The position numbers and the translations under genes are program-made. The notes beneath the pieces were generated by a model. That model was not told the DNA's origin and did not search any database. It saw nothing but the letters and a program-made list of their open reading frames with translations. Shown here one piece after another: positions 1 through 6,953 of a stretch of DNA of 14,586 nt; within the stretch, counting starts at the first letter, position 1, and every line of letters begins with the position of its first letter. Location: contig QMLJ01000002.1 of NCBI GenBank assembly GCA_003643935.1, positions 1 through 14,586 on the forward strand, in the 5' to 3' direction. This DNA comes from Deltaproteobacteria bacterium. GTDB lineage: Bacteria > Desulfobacterota > Desulfomonilia > UBA1062.

Positions 1-506
1 TTAAGTAGTATTGGAGCTGCTGCCGGTGCTGCAAAGTGATCTAGTGAATTGAGTATACCCATGAACATGGCCACGATGCTTACAAGAAGTATGTAAGGGA
101 ACATGATCCTGGTTAGGTGCAGGGCAATATCAAATGTGTTTGTGTCGATGAAGCCTGGTGCTATAATGGTTACTATAAAAGGACTCGTAATCTCGCCGAT
201 TATCACAATAGCCCCCAGGGTGAGGACCATTAGGGTTATAGTCTTTCTGGCCATGGAGAATGCCCGGTCCAGACCTTCCTTCTCCATAGTCTCGTTGAAC
301 ACAGGCACAAAAGCAACGTTGGTTGCGCCTTCGGCAAGTAGCCTTCGAAGAAGATTGGGTATCCTGAAGGCCACAAAGAAAGCATCTGCAATTGGGCCTG
401 CGCCTATAAGCCAGGCGATTACCGCATCCCGGAGAAATCCCAGGCTTCTGCTAACGGCCGTAAGAATGCCTACGAGTGCTATGTTTTTGTTAACCTTACT
501 TTTCAT
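1..506 (-). CDS. murJ: MurJ lipid II flippase, N-terminal part (cut by window edge)
   Basis: MurJ (MviN) moves lipid II, the undecaprenyl-linked peptidoglycan precursor, across the cytoplasmic membrane. The visible 168 residues start MKSKVNKNIALVGILTAVSR and contain the family's hallmark stretch, ADAFFVAFRIPNLLRRLLAEGA followed closely by AFVPVF, then several hydrophobic transmembrane segments. The gene continues beyond base 1, so perhaps a third of a normal MurJ (about 500 residues) is seen. The ATG at 506 is the only usable start: the frame has a TAA two codons upstream, and the ATG at 510 runs into a stop after four codons. A weak AAGGA lies about 20 nt upstream, rather far. The gene starts 22 nt after the stop of the DUF1573 gene on the same strand, so the two are probably co-transcribed. 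The family call is secure. Confidence 0.93.
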   Translation of the reverse strand, partial: MKSKVNKNIALVGILTAVSRSLGFLRDAVIAWLIGAGPIADAFFVAFRIPNLLRRLLAEGATNVAFVPVFNETMEKEGLDRAFSMARKTITLMVLTLGAIVIIGEITSPFIVTIIAPGFIDTNTFDIALHLTRIMFPYILLVSIVAMFMGILNSLDHFAAPAAAPILL

Positions 507-528
507 GCATTAATAATAGATGGTATCC

Positions 529-1257
529 TTATTTGTTGGTCTGGACTATCTTTCTTTGCACACGTGCATAGATGTTTACCACTACCTTTGAAGGATAGTC
601 TAGGTCCGTTCTAAAGACCGCTGCACCGTAGACAAATCCATTCTTGACCACCTTTGGCCTGAATGTGAGGGTAAAGGTCTTTACACAGCCTGATGCCAGG
701 ATAAAAGGGCTAACATGGTCCAGCCTTATCATCTGTGTTGATGGTGTGATTATTATGTTGGTTATCTTTACCTTTTTCCTGCCCTTGTTTAGTATTGTGA
801 TCTTCTTCTTATATTCCTTGCCCTCAAGGACCGTTCCGAAGTTGATAGACCTGGGATTAATAACAATGGTCTCTAAGACCTTCATGCTTATGCGTAGATT
901 GATATCCTTTGCCAATGGATCGTTTGTATGGATATGTATAACCTTTCTTAACATCCCTTTCCTGCCCCTTGTTGAGACCATGACCCGGATCCTTGTATTC
1001 TTACCGCTTGGTATTACATGTCCACCCGGGACATCTATAGACACACCTCATGTATGTCCAATGTTAAGGATAAGGGGTTTGTCTCCCGTATTCTTAATAA
1101 TAAAGTCGTGGGTTACGGTCTTCCCCTGTGGGATACTACCTGCCCAGAATTCTTTGGGTGAGATGACAGCATGCGGAGCTGCCGATGCAATGCTCGACAA
1201 GGCTAATAGCAAAGGAACAAAGAAAGAACCAATTGCCAGACCTATTTTGGAGAACAT
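529..1257 (-). CDS. Exported DUF1573-type Ig-fold protein with in-frame UGA, putative selenoprotein
   Basis: Read through one TGA (1048-1050), the frame gives 242 residues. Residues 1-26 form a signal peptide (hydrophobic core, ending IASA before APHA), so the product should be periplasmic. Residues 31-128 are a DUF1573-like Ig-fold domain: FWAGSIPQGKTVTHDF, KNTGDKPL, then the UGA residue, then VIPSGKN and TNDP. Residues 129-233 form a second Ig-like repeat (INFGTVLEGKEYKKKITI). Family members usually have CGCT after the PLxI strand; here the alignment gives U-G-V-S, so the UGA falls on the first Cys (residue 70). The 5' piece has the signal peptide and half a domain and the 3' piece has the rest, in the same frame with no indel. 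A strong AGGAGGT sits 6 nt before the ATG. The only Cys is residue 191. The role of DUF1573 proteins is poorly known. The alternative is a nonsense mutation or sequencing error. Confidence 0.72.
1010..1047 (-). promoter_or_regulatory. Candidate bacterial SECIS hairpin
   Basis: The 38 nt directly after the in-frame TGA can fold into a hairpin. The lower stem pairs GGUGU (1047-1043) with AUACC (1014-1010, one G-U pair). Above it are a left-side bulge, two A-U pairs and one mismatch. The upper stem is a perfect 6-bp AUGUCC/GGACAU (1034-1029 with 1023-1018), capped by the 5-nt loop CGGGU (1028-1024). The loop begins 20 nt after the TGA and has G at its second position. This fits the general description of bacterial SECIS elements: a short stem with an apical loop some 16-37 nt from the UGA and a G among the first two loop bases. 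The fold was found by eye with no energy calculation, and it lies inside coding sequence. Confidence 0.5.
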
Positions 1258-1290
1258 ACATTTACCTCCTTAAAAGACATGCATAACTGG

Positions 1291-1320
1291 ATTATTATTT
1301 ATTCCAAGATTGTTTGTCAA
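1291..1320 (-). promoter_or_regulatory. Sigma70-type promoter for the DUF1573-murJ transcript
   Basis: On the minus strand a perfect -35 box TTGACA (1320-1315) is followed after 18 nt by AATAAT (1296-1291), five of six matches to TATAAT. The expected transcript start near 1284 gives a leader of about 27 nt that includes the strong Shine-Dalgarno sequence at 1264-1270. This supports active expression of the UGA-containing gene from its own annotated start. Confidence 0.65.
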
Positions 1321-1491
1321 AGAATTAAAGTTGCTTATTCCATTACAGAAGCTTCTTTGTATGTGCTGTCTGTTATTCAAAGATTACCTTTCATACATTC
1401 TACCCCTTATGCTTGGCGATCTACATTTAACAAGATCTGGCGCTGAGTTAATGAAGTACCACTGGTGGCTTATGCTACAGGATAGATATGG

Positions 1492-1520
1492 TTGACTTTT
1501 CCCTACCTAGATAATACTCT
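1492..1520 (+). promoter_or_regulatory. Possible promoter of the heme operon
   Basis: TTGACT (1492-1497) matches five of six bases of a -35 box. The -10 region is ambiguous: TACTCT at 17 nt spacing or AATACT at 15 nt, both weak. If real, transcription would start near 1526. That leaves almost no leader before the ATG at 1529 and favours translation from the ATG at 1589. Confidence 0.3.
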
Positions 1521-1528
1521 ATGTCTTT

Positions 1529-2674
1529 ATGAGGGGTAAGCTTGAATATCCAAGTGGTCTGATAGAGCTTGTATCGGTTGAGGTTGAGATGATCGATCCC
1601 GAATACAGGGAACTATGGCTCGGTTACGACTACACGTGCCCGGGAGGCGAGTACAAATCTACCATGGCAATTCCCATTACTGATTCAGCTGGTATGGCTC
1701 ATCACTTCTTTGAAGGACTGGTTGAGGAAGCAAGGCGTTTATCAGAGATAGACGGGGAGTATTCAGAGGGGCTAGGTTTCTTCCTGTCAAACAAGTCAAG
1801 TACATTCTTCCTGATAAAGAATCTTTGTCAGCAGGTTATTAATGTTCTTTCTATGGAAGGACCTCTGGAAGAAAATAGGCTCTACATTGATCTTAGTACA
1901 ACAGGTATACATTTTAAAGACCCGTCTAAGAGTCTTAGTGGAATGGACTTTGATAAAAGGCTCAAAGTCTTCATGAATAGGGCAAAAGAAAAGATCTCCC
2001 AGGGGTTTTATACCTTGGCTGCAGATGATCTTGAGAAGGCAAGGGCCTTGTGCTCTAACAGCCCAATAGTGTACAAGTTTCTCGGTATTTGTCATAGGGA
2101 ACTCGGGCATTTGGATCTTGCACTGGAGATGTTTTTAAGGGCAATGGATCTGGATGATAAGGACAAGGACACTTATCTATACCTGGAAGAGACGGGATTC
2201 TTCCTGGATGATATGGAATTCTGCGAAAATATACTCAAGGAGATGCTTAACCTTTATCCTGATGATATAAGAGGTCTTGTTGAGCTTGCTAATGTGAGGT
2301 ATCAGATGGGCAGGGATTACATGAGTATACTTGACAAGGCATTTTCTATCAATAATGATGAGACAAGAGAGGTTATACTCCAGACATTTGTTTTCAAGCG
2401 TTCCAAAAGTCAGAACCCAGAACCTAGATTGGTTTCAGCCAGGGACGTCTCTGTCATGATGGGTGTACCATTAGAGACAATAAAGGGTCTTGTGAAGATG
2501 AACAGGATACCTGCGAGGGAGACAGGGCAAAGAGGGGAATTTGTGTTCGATAAGGACGAGCTGAAAGCCTGGATGGATGTATACAATAGATATGGGCTAA
2601 TGAATAATGAGATCGAAAGAGCTAAAGATAAATTCAACGGGCATTCCGATCAAGGTATGGCTCTTCTCACCTGA
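1529..2674 (+). CDS. TPR-repeat protein with C-terminal excisionase-like HTH domain
   Basis: This 381-residue cytoplasmic protein has no signal peptide. Residues about 1-140 form a domain I do not recognise. Residues about 145-285 are TPR-like helical pairs, such as AADDLEKARALCSNSP followed by VYKFLGICHRELGHLDLALEMFLRAM. Residues about 301-352 resemble the small MerR/excisionase winged HTH: VSARDVSVMMGVPLETIKGL, then IPARETGQRGEFVFDKDELKAW. It is therefore probably a DNA-binding regulator or a scaffold that also touches DNA. It heads the plus-strand run that becomes the heme operon, so it may regulate that operon (inference). The start is uncertain: ATG 1529 has no Shine-Dalgarno, while ATG 1589 (residue 21) has GAGG at 1580-1583 with 5-nt spacing. 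The end overlaps the next gene by 68 nt. I give no gene name. Confidence 0.75.
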   Translation: MRGKLEYPSGLIELVSVEVEMIDPEYRELWLGYDYTCPGGEYKSTMAIPITDSAGMAHHFFEGLVEEARRLSEIDGEYSEGLGFFLSNKSSTFFLIKNLCQQVINVLSMEGPLEENRLYIDLSTTGIHFKDPSKSLSGMDFDKRLKVFMNRAKEKISQGFYTLAADDLEKARALCSNSPIVYKFLGICHRELGHLDLALEMFLRAMDLDDKDKDTYLYLEETGFFLDDMEFCENILKEMLNLYPDDIRGLVELANVRYQMGRDYMSILDKAFSINNDETREVILQTFVFKRSKSQNPEPRLVSARDVSVMMGVPLETIKGLVKMNRIPARETGQRGEFVFDKDELKAWMDVYNRYGLMNNEIERAKDKFNGHSDQGMALLT

Positions 2675-3368
2675 TACTTTACGCAGGAATCTTTTGCCTG
2701 CTGTGGTCTTGTGTCATGGTATACCTAGCTCAATACCTGATCCAAAAGATAGAGGATATATGCCTCTTGTAGAGTCAGTGGTTGATTTAGGGTTTCATTG
2801 TGTCTTCTTCAATTTCAGAGGGTGCGGGGACTCGCATGGCAATATTGACATGGAAGGTTGGTATGAAGACCTATGTGCAGTTCTTGAGGAGGCATACGGT
2901 ATTCCCGGCATTGATCCTTCTTCCCTGCATTTACTGGGTTTTAGTGCAGGTGGGGCAATAGCAGTAAAGGTAGCTGCCCTGGATGATAGGGTAAAAAGTG
3001 TGATGACCATGGCAACACCAGCCAATTTCTCTGTAATTGTACCCCCTGATCCAGACTTCTTAAGGCAGTACTTCTTCGAGATAGGACTTATAAAAGAGGA
3101 TTCATTTCCGCCTGATACTAGGACCTGGTATGACACTTTCTTGGAACTCGACACCCCTAGGTGGATATCATTCGTTTCTCCCAGAAATGTATGTATAGTA
3201 CACGGTGATAAAGACACCCTGGTGCCGGTAGAGCATGCCAAGCGCATATACTCTGCAGCAGGCAGGCCCAAGAAGATAGTTATATTAGAAAACGCCCCGC
3301 ATCAGCTCAGGAAGGACCACAGGATAATACCTTTGATAAAGGAGTGGTTAAGGGAGGTTGCAAGCTAG
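2607..3368 (+). CDS. Alpha/beta hydrolase (serine esterase/peptidase-like)
   Basis: This 253-residue alpha/beta-hydrolase-fold protein is probably cytoplasmic. The oxyanion-hole region is VVLCHGIP (residues 33-40), the nucleophile elbow GFSAGG puts Ser at 113, the acid is Asp203 in HGDKDTLVP, and His232 lies in NAPHQLR. The order and spacing fit a complete Ser-Asp-His triad. RGCGDSHG (71-78) is the usual strand-4 loop of acyl-transferring or peptidase-like members such as the dienelactone hydrolase/BAAT-like esterases. The substrate cannot be told from the sequence. The ATG at 2607 gives a natural N-terminus for the family (about 30 residues before the first core strand) but makes a 68-nt overlap with the upstream TPR gene in another frame. 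It is followed after 34 nt by the precorrin-2 dehydrogenase gene. No link to heme chemistry is evident beyond location. Confidence 0.88.
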   Translation: MRSKELKINSTGIPIKVWLFSPDTLRRNLLPAVVLCHGIPSSIPDPKDRGYMPLVESVVDLGFHCVFFNFRGCGDSHGNIDMEGWYEDLCAVLEEAYGIPGIDPSSLHLLGFSAGGAIAVKVAALDDRVKSVMTMATPANFSVIVPPDPDFLRQYFFEIGLIKEDSFPPDTRTWYDTFLELDTPRWISFVSPRNVCIVHGDKDTLVPVEHAKRIYSAAGRPKKIVILENAPHQLRKDHRIIPLIKEWLREVAS

Positions 3369-3402
3369 TTTGGTAGACAGGTTGAGAGATACCAAAGAGA
3401 AT

Positions 3403-4044
3403 ATGTATTATCCGATTTTCCTTGATCTAAAGGATAAGCTTTGCGTTGTGATTGGCGGTGGAAGGGTTGCTGCAAGGAAGGCGGAATCTCTTGTAAGTGC
3501 AGGTGCGAGGGTAAAGGTCATATCGGATGATATACTTGACGAGATCAGCTCTATGGACGGTGTTATCATTGAAAAAAGAAAGTATAAAGATGGGGATCTA
3601 GGCGGGGCATTCCTGGTAATAGCAGCCACTGATGATCCTGATGAGAACCTAAGGATAACAAAGGAAGCTATGGCCAAAAATATTCTCTTGAACGTGGTTG
3701 ACAAGATAGAACTATGCAATTTTATCATGCCTTCCGTGGTTGAGAAAGGTCCTTTGAAGATTGCAATATCAACAGGTGGTTTTTCCCCTGCTCTGGCGAG
3801 AAGGCTACGAATTGAGATAGGTAAACATATAGGACAAGAGTTTGAGATCTTGGCAAGGATACTTTCAAGGATAAGGCCTATTGTAACGCAAATGGGTGGT
3901 GATGCGAACATGCACAAGCGCATGTTCGAAGTGCTTATAGATTCTTCGCTACTAGATGCCATACGTGAAGGTGACAGGGAGCAGATAAACGATATTATTT
4001 ATCAGGCGCTTGGTGTCCAGGTAGATATCGAGGACTTGATGTGA
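3403..4044 (+). CDS. Precorrin-2 dehydrogenase (siroheme synthase N-terminal/Met8-like)
   Basis: The product oxidises precorrin-2 to sirohydrochlorin with NAD+; some relatives (Met8, CysG-B) also insert iron to make siroheme. From the ATG at 3403 it is 213 residues. An NAD-binding Rossmann fold starts at once: YPIFLDLKDKLCVVIGGGRVAARKAESL (glycine motif 18-20). NVVDKIELCNFIMPS follows, with Asp100 at the position of the Asp needed for dehydrogenation in CysG/Met8. Then comes STGGFSPALARRLR, typical of the dimerisation/C-terminal region. Whether it is also a chelatase cannot be decided. A longer frame from a TTG at 3358 adds 15 unsupported residues, so I prefer the ATG. Its last codons overlap the HemX-like gene start (GTGA, 4041-4044), indicating translational coupling. 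Names in use include sirC, met8 and cysG-B. Confidence 0.93.
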   Translation: MYYPIFLDLKDKLCVVIGGGRVAARKAESLVSAGARVKVISDDILDEISSMDGVIIEKRKYKDGDLGGAFLVIAATDDPDENLRITKEAMAKNILLNVVDKIELCNFIMPSVVEKGPLKIAISTGGFSPALARRLRIEIGKHIGQEFEILARILSRIRPIVTQMGGDANMHKRMFEVLIDSSLLDAIREGDREQINDIIYQALGVQVDIEDLM

Positions 4045-4862
4045 GTATAATAACGATAACAAGCTTGCTCTACATATGTACATCTGTGGTATTCATAATC
4101 ATCCTGCCGCTCAGGAAAACACTGTTATTAGGTGCTGCCAGGGTTTTGTTCCTTGCCTCTGTGGTGTCTCATGGCATACTCATGGGAAAGCTCTTTCTTG
4201 TTCTGCATGAGATACCCTTGAGTTCCGTTCCCCAGGCGATTAATATGATGATATTCATCTCCTCTGTGGTATTTATACCTATTGTGCTGAGTAGGAAGAC
4301 GTATCTGCTGGGTGTTTTTTTCCTACCTTTTGCATCGTTCGCCCTGATGTGGGTCTTTCCAAACATTGGCTTAAGCTCTCTTACCCCATTCAGGCCGCAT
4401 ACTTATTGGTATCCTTTGCACACAATGTGCGTTATTATTGGTGAAGCCATGTTCGTTGTGGCGGCGGTGACATCCCTGGTGTACCTTGTTCACGAGAGTA
4501 TAATAAAAAAGGGGGATTTTCATTCCTCGGTTTCTTCATCATTACCTGCCTTGACGCTTCTTGACAGGATTCTCTACATGAGCGTTTTGATAGGATTTGT
4601 TGCAATAACATCTGGCATGATTATCGGTACACTCTGGGCGCAGAGCAAAGGGCTAGCCCTGCCTAAGATAATGCCCAAGATAGTGGCTGGGGGTATAGTG
4701 TGGGTCATATTTGCTGTATGCCTGCACCAGAGATTTGCCATTGGATGGAGGGGAAGGCGTACTGCAATAGCTGCCTTAATAGGATTTATCGTGATGATGG
4801 TACTACTTTTTTTGATTAACATGCTATTCCCTCATGCACACGGACCGGGCCTATTATTATGA
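4041..4862 (+). CDS. hemX: HemX/CcsA-like integral membrane protein
   Basis: This 273-residue polytopic membrane protein, probably with about eight helices, resembles the HemX (YpjD/CcsA-like cytochrome c assembly) family that commonly lies just before hemA. Recognisable pieces are YWYPLHTMCVIIGEAMFVV (122-140), LDRILYMSVLIGFVAITSGM (174-193), GTLWAQ (196-201) and GWRGRR (235-240). In Bacillus, HemX affects the level of glutamyl-tRNA reductase, and CcsA-type relatives handle heme through a Trp-rich WWD motif. That motif should follow GTLWAQ. Here the segment is KGLALPKIMPKI, which keeps only the Pro-Lys and has none of the tryptophans. The GTG start overlaps the previous stop, with GAGG 7 nt upstream (4030-4033). 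The end overlaps hemA by ATGA. The family call is good; its function here is unknown. Confidence 0.8.
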   Translation: MSIITITSLLYICTSVVFIIILPLRKTLLLGAARVLFLASVVSHGILMGKLFLVLHEIPLSSVPQAINMMIFISSVVFIPIVLSRKTYLLGVFFLPFASFALMWVFPNIGLSSLTPFRPHTYWYPLHTMCVIIGEAMFVVAAVTSLVYLVHESIIKKGDFHSSVSSSLPALTLLDRILYMSVLIGFVAITSGMIIGTLWAQSKGLALPKIMPKIVAGGIVWVIFAVCLHQRFAIGWRGRRTAIAALIGFIVMMVLLFLINMLFPHAHGPGLLL

Positions 4863-6166
4863 TAAGGATACAGTGTATCAGCATAGATTATAGGCATGTG
4901 CCTATAGACATACTGGAGAAGGTAAGGATATCTCCTAATGCAGTTGTCTCCATGTTAACTCCGGGCTCAGAGGCCTATGCCCTGAACACATGTAATCGTG
5001 CCGAGATATACTGGACAGGCATGGAAAAGCAGGGTGTATTCAATAAGGTATCCGGGTTAATAGGTGTAACACCCGGATACCTTGACCGTATATCTTTGTA
5101 TTTGAGGGGGGAAGAGAGTGTCAGGCATCTTTTCAGGGTAGCATCAGGCCTGGAATCAATGGTCCTCGGTGAGCCACAGATACTAGGCCAAGTCAAGGAA
5201 GCCTACAGGGTTGCACTAGATGAGCATATGGTTTCTATTGTATTTAATAAGCTCCTTCACAGGACATTCAGGACAGCAAAACGTATCAGGACGGAAACGG
5301 CCATAGGTAGGTTCCCGGTGTCCGTTGCATCCGAGGCAGTGGAATTGGCATGCCACGTGTTCGATGAGATACAGAACAGTAAAGTCCTTGTAATAGGAGC
5401 AGGGGAAATGGCCACTATAGCAGCAAGGAGGTTGAGAGACAGGGGGGTATCAAGAATAACTATACTCAATCGTACCATTGATCGTGCAAAGGATCTGGCT
5501 GAGGAACTAGATGGGGTGGCGCTGGGTTTCAACGAGCTACACGATGCGCTAAAGGCTAGCGACATATTAATCACGTCTACAGGGTCTTCAAAACCAATAA
5601 TAACCAGGGAAATGATGGCTGAGATAATGAAAAAGAGGCACTATAGTCCTGTGGTTATGATAGACATTGCACTTCCAAGGGATATAGAACCCGATGTAAG
5701 GAAGGTATATAACTGTTACCTCTACGACCTGGATTCACTCAAAGAGGTTGTTGCAAGGAACTTCGCTGAGAGGGAAAAGGAAATTGCAAGGGCAGAAGAG
5801 ATTATAGAATACGAGGTGGGTGTCTTCAGTAGATGGCTTAAGGGCCTTAATGCACATGGTACAATAAAGGACCTTTACAGCCTTATGGAATACTACATAT
5901 ATGAACAGCTAGAGGAAAAGACCTCATTAATAGGGGAAAAGGAGAAGGCAATACTCGAAGATGCCCTTAGATCAATGGCGAAGAGAATTTTTAACAGGCC
6001 TGTCTCTTTTATAAAGAAGAACCCCAAACTGGACTATATAGAGCATACAAGGAGGATATTCCGGCTGGATGAAGACTATCAGGATAGGCACAAGAGGCAG
6101 CAAACTAGCGCTGGCGCAAGCAGAGATAGTAATAAGTCTAATGAAGAATATAAAGGCAGACCTTGA
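4859..6166 (+). CDS. hemA: Glutamyl-tRNA reductase
   Basis: HemA reduces glutamyl-tRNA(Glu) with NADPH to glutamate-1-semialdehyde, the first committed step of the C5 tetrapyrrole route. The 435-residue product has the catalytic Cys45 in LNTCNRAEIY, the signature GLESMVLGEPQILGQVKEAY (98-117), the NADPH-binding VIGAGEMA (178-185), and the C-terminal dimerisation helices (about 315-385). The ATG overlaps the previous stop as ATGA, with only a weak Shine-Dalgarno, so translation is probably coupled to hemX. From about residue 404 the gene overlaps hemC by 98 nt in a different frame. The last 32 residues (rich in D, R, Q, S, N) do not resemble the family and are probably an overlap-derived tail. 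Heme feedback on HemA is known in other bacteria but cannot be seen here. Confidence 0.97.
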   Translation: MIRIQCISIDYRHVPIDILEKVRISPNAVVSMLTPGSEAYALNTCNRAEIYWTGMEKQGVFNKVSGLIGVTPGYLDRISLYLRGEESVRHLFRVASGLESMVLGEPQILGQVKEAYRVALDEHMVSIVFNKLLHRTFRTAKRIRTETAIGRFPVSVASEAVELACHVFDEIQNSKVLVIGAGEMATIAARRLRDRGVSRITILNRTIDRAKDLAEELDGVALGFNELHDALKASDILITSTGSSKPIITREMMAEIMKKRHYSPVVMIDIALPRDIEPDVRKVYNCYLYDLDSLKEVVARNFAEREKEIARAEEIIEYEVGVFSRWLKGLNAHGTIKDLYSLMEYYIYEQLEEKTSLIGEKEKAILEDALRSMAKRIFNRPVSFIKKNPKLDYIEHTRRIFRLDEDYQDRHKRQQTSAGASRDSNKSNEEYKGRP

Positions 6167-6953
6167 TATCGAGATACAAGAGATACACACCACTGGTGAT
6201 AGGCTTGTCGACGTATCCCTGGATGAGATAGGTGGTAAGGGGCTATTCGTAAAGGACATAGAGATGCATTTGCTTAAAGGGGATATCGATGTTGCTGTAC
6301 ATAGTCTGAAAGATATGCCGACAGAAATACCAGAGGGCCTTGATCTGGCTGCTTTTGTCAAAAGGGATGACCCAAGGGACATGCTATTTACGGGTGGTAA
6401 CTATACGCTCTATTCTCTGCCTAAGGATGCGAGAATCGGCACATCCAGCCTGAGGAGAAAATATCAGTTAAAGTCGGAAAGACCTGACATAGACATCGTT
6501 AATGTAAGGGGTAATGTTACTACCAGGTTGGATAAGGTTGATAAGGAATTAGATGGTGTGATACTAGCTGCTGCAGGAATAAAACGCCTTGGTTTAAAGC
6601 CCGGGGTGCCACTGGAAATTGATACCGTTATCCCGGCCCCGGGACAGGGTGTAATAGCGATAGAGACAAGAAATAATGACGAATACATGCAGGCCCTTGT
6701 TAAGGGCATTGACCACGGTGCAACAAGGTTATGTTCTGAGACAGAGAGGACATTCCCCAGGGCCTTAGGGGCGGATTGCAACTTTCCCGTGGCTGCCCAT
6801 GCATTTATTGTGGGCGGGGACATCATCCTACACGGCATGATAGGTGACATAGATAGACCATATCTGATGGTAAAGAAAACCATCAGGGGGAGGGACACCT
6901 CACTAGGTCGTGTTTTGGCAGAAAAACTTCTTGTAGAACTGGAGAAAAGTTGA
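6069..6953 (+). CDS. hemC: Hydroxymethylbilane synthase (porphobilinogen deaminase)
   Basis: HemC joins four porphobilinogens into hydroxymethylbilane on a covalently bound dipyrromethane cofactor. The 294 residues are near normal length (about 300-310). Clear motifs are IRIGTRGSKLALAQAE (4-19), VAVHSLKDMPTE with the catalytic Asp82, IGTSSLRRKYQL (123-134), VNVRGNVTTRLDK (145-157), PAPGQG (189-194), and ALGADC with cofactor-binding Cys237. The ATG at 6069 starts exactly at the family's conserved N-terminus although it lies 98 nt inside hemA. GGAGG at 6051-6055 is 13 nt upstream, longer than ideal. The end overlaps the next start (TTGA). It uses porphobilinogen, yet hemB, which makes it, is not in the window. 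Confidence 0.97.
   Translation: MKTIRIGTRGSKLALAQAEIVISLMKNIKADLDIEIQEIHTTGDRLVDVSLDEIGGKGLFVKDIEMHLLKGDIDVAVHSLKDMPTEIPEGLDLAAFVKRDDPRDMLFTGGNYTLYSLPKDARIGTSSLRRKYQLKSERPDIDIVNVRGNVTTRLDKVDKELDGVILAAAGIKRLGLKPGVPLEIDTVIPAPGQGVIAIETRNNDEYMQALVKGIDHGATRLCSETERTFPRALGADCNFPVAAHAFIVGGDIILHGMIGDIDRPYLMVKKTIRGRDTSLGRVLAEKLLVELEKS

Larger units (their letters stand above)
1258..1528. other. Divergent intergenic region
   Basis: This 271-bp AT-rich spacer separates the minus-strand DUF1573-murJ pair from the plus-strand heme operon. It holds the minus-strand promoter near 1291-1320 and a possible plus-strand promoter near 1492. An open frame of 61 codons (1310-1495) has no ribosome binding site and no recognisable protein pattern, so I do not call it a gene. 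I see no tRNA-like fold. Confidence 0.6.

Noticed and set aside
103..513. 136-codon ORF on the plus strand
   Set aside because: It is the antisense shadow of murJ, whose family motifs are clear on the minus strand.
529..1044. A separate protein starting at the GTG just after the TGA
   Set aside because: It would lack a signal peptide, a ribosome binding site and the first half of its Ig domain. Frame and homology run straight through the TGA from the upstream ORF.
644..1273. 209-codon ORF on the plus strand opposite the DUF1573 gene
   Set aside because: It is an antisense shadow. The minus strand has the promoter, Shine-Dalgarno, signal peptide and domain. Its length partly reflects the minus-strand TGA not being a stop on the other strand.
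1310..1495. 61-codon ORF in the divergent intergenic region
   Set aside because: It has no ribosome binding site and no protein-like pattern, and it overlaps promoter sequences.
1310..1500. Possible tRNA in the intergenic region
   Set aside because: I found no T-loop GTTC-type sequence paired with an acceptor stem on either strand.
3358..3402. TTG start adding 15 residues to precorrin-2 dehydrogenase
   Set aside because: The family begins directly with the Rossmann strand that follows ATG 3403, and the extension overlaps the end of the hydrolase gene.
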